From the NCBI GenBank assembly GCA_964404825.1, contig CAYOLQ010000158.1, positions 1 to 6,765 of the forward strand: a stretch of DNA of 6,765 bases. The letters are read 5' to 3'. Positions 5,826-6,765 of this stretch are shown here, piece after piece. Every line of letters begins with the position of its first letter. Position 1 is the stretch's first letter. The notes beneath the pieces were generated by a model. It saw only the letters and a list, made by a program, of their open reading frames with translations. It was not told the origin of the DNA and did no database searches. A program made the position numbers and the translations under genes. This DNA comes from JACJXF01 sp964404825 (lineage in GTDB: Bacteria; Bacteroidota; Bacteroidia; Bacteroidales; GCA-2748055).

Positions 5826-6765
5826 ATGAATCATCTTACATTTCCCGATTATCTTGTGCTGACAGGGTACATGGCAATTGTTCTGGGAGTTGGGTTCTAC
5901 TTTATGAAACGCCAGAAATCCACCAAAGATTATTTTATTGCAAATAACCGTATTCCCGGTTGGGCAATGGGAATGGCGTTAATTGCCACTTTGGTCAGTA
6001 ACATGACTTTTTTAGCCAACCCCGGAGCATCCTTTGCCGGCGATTGGAGGCAATTTACCAATTCGCTGATGGTACTCGTAATTATGTTTCCGGTTGCCTT
6101 CATTTTGATCCCATTGTATCGAAATATAATTGGTATGAGCCTTTACGAATTCTTCGAGAAACGATTTGGGTATGGTATCAGAGCATACGGGGCAATAACG
6201 TTCATTTTTTATTATATTTCCAGGTTGGGAGTTATATTTTTTGTATTGGCCCTGGCAATTAATACGATGACAGGATGGAATATCTACCTATTAATTTTCT
6301 CACTTGGTCTAATAACCATGATTTACACTTTTTCGGGAGGAATTGAAGCTGTCACCTGGATTGATGTTATCCAGGGAATACTGTTTATCGGAGGTGGAAT
6401 TGTGTTCTTAAGTATTGCATTGTTTGGGGCAAGAGTCAATGCTGGTGAAATTCTTTCAGCTGCCTGGAACCAGGGTAAATTCAGTTTAGGTGAGACGGGT
6501 TTCAGCCTTAAACATGATACAGTTTTTGTAATGCTTTTATACGGATTCTACCAACAGGCACATAATTTTGGTACAGACCAGACCATGGTTCAGAGATACC
6601 TTACAGCTAAATCGACCAGGCAGGCTGTACGTGGCGCATTAATCAGCGGTTTGGCATGTATACCGGTATGGGCATTATTCTTTTTTGTGGGCACCGCTTT
6701 ATGGGGATATTATACATATTCCGGACAATCAGTTCCGGCGGATGTAATCGCGAAACCCGATAAAA
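5826..6765 (+). CDS. Sodium:solute symporter (SSS family), C-terminus outside window
   Basis: An inner-membrane Na+-coupled uptake transporter, probably for a sugar, sialic acid or another small organic solute. The 313 visible residues show repeated hydrophobic helices (about 7-27, 46-66, 80-98, 120-146, 152-170, 180-201, 268-296) and SSS hallmarks. These are KSTKDYFIANNRIPGWAMG near the first loop, GMSLYEFFEKRFG at 103-115, the signature SGGIEAVTWIDVIQG at 170-184, and GTDQTMVQRYLTAKSTRQA at 249-267. Family members usually run about 500-550 residues, so some 200 residues should lie to the right. ATG 5826 is the only start: the in-frame stop at 5778-5780 is followed by no other start codon. 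No Shine-Dalgarno is present. It is divergent from the reverse operon. Neighbours with glycosidase-like domains suggest a carbohydrate-derived substrate, but specificity is not readable. Confidence 0.92.
   Translation, partial: MNHLTFPDYLVLTGYMAIVLGVGFYFMKRQKSTKDYFIANNRIPGWAMGMALIATLVSNMTFLANPGASFAGDWRQFTNSLMVLVIMFPVAFILIPLYRNIIGMSLYEFFEKRFGYGIRAYGAITFIFYYISRLGVIFFVLALAINTMTGWNIYLLIFSLGLITMIYTFSGGIEAVTWIDVIQGILFIGGGIVFLSIALFGARVNAGEILSAAWNQGKFSLGETGFSLKHDTVFVMLLYGFYQQAHNFGTDQTMVQRYLTAKSTRQAVRGALISGLACIPVWALFFFVGTALWGYYTYSGQSVPADVIAKPDK

Noticed and set aside
6044..6262. Forward-strand ORF of 72 codons
   Set aside because: An alternate-frame shadow inside the symporter gene, whose own frame carries clear SSS motifs.

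Overview
The window looks like Bacteroidota (Bacteroidetes) DNA. It is AT-rich, its genes lack clear Shine-Dalgarno sequences, and the large reverse-strand protein carries the YPNP-type C-terminal signal of the type IX secretion system (T9SS), which is confined to that phylum. No RNA gene, CRISPR array, transposase or phage gene was seen.

Layout: two reverse-strand genes are read toward position 1, and one forward-strand gene runs off the right edge. The first reverse gene (5403 down to 3454) encodes a 649-residue protein with an N-terminal membrane segment, a BNR/Asp-box (sialidase-type) beta-propeller and a C-terminal LamG-like domain. After an 87-base gap comes a very long reverse gene (3366 down to the left edge, at least 1122 residues, C-terminus outside the window). 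Its order is signal peptide, lamin-tail domain (LTD) of the kind found in secreted nucleases, four tandem cadherin-like beta-sandwich repeats, a TIM-barrel-like glycosidase region with an Arg-Asp-Glu-Pro motif and a Cys-Phe-Cys-x2-Cys cluster, a beta-sandwich, and the start of a T9SS type A sorting domain. This ORF is open to the window edge and was rebuilt by translating every codon from 3366 to 1; there is no internal stop or frameshift.

A 422-base divergent intergenic region (5404-5825) separates the reverse pair from a forward sodium:solute symporter gene (5826 to the right edge, 313 residues visible). The region holds a perfect 17-base inverted repeat, a perfect 12-base palindrome close to the symporter start, a possible Bacteroidota -7 promoter element for the reverse genes, and a doubtful 57-codon ORF.

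Inferred logic: a surface or secreted putative glycoside hydrolase, a membrane-associated Asp-box propeller protein and a Na+-coupled uptake transporter fit a small glycan-use locus. The glycan degrader would be exported by T9SS and the released sugar or acid imported by the symporter. The substrate cannot be read from the sequence. No SusC/SusD pair or regulator lies in the window.
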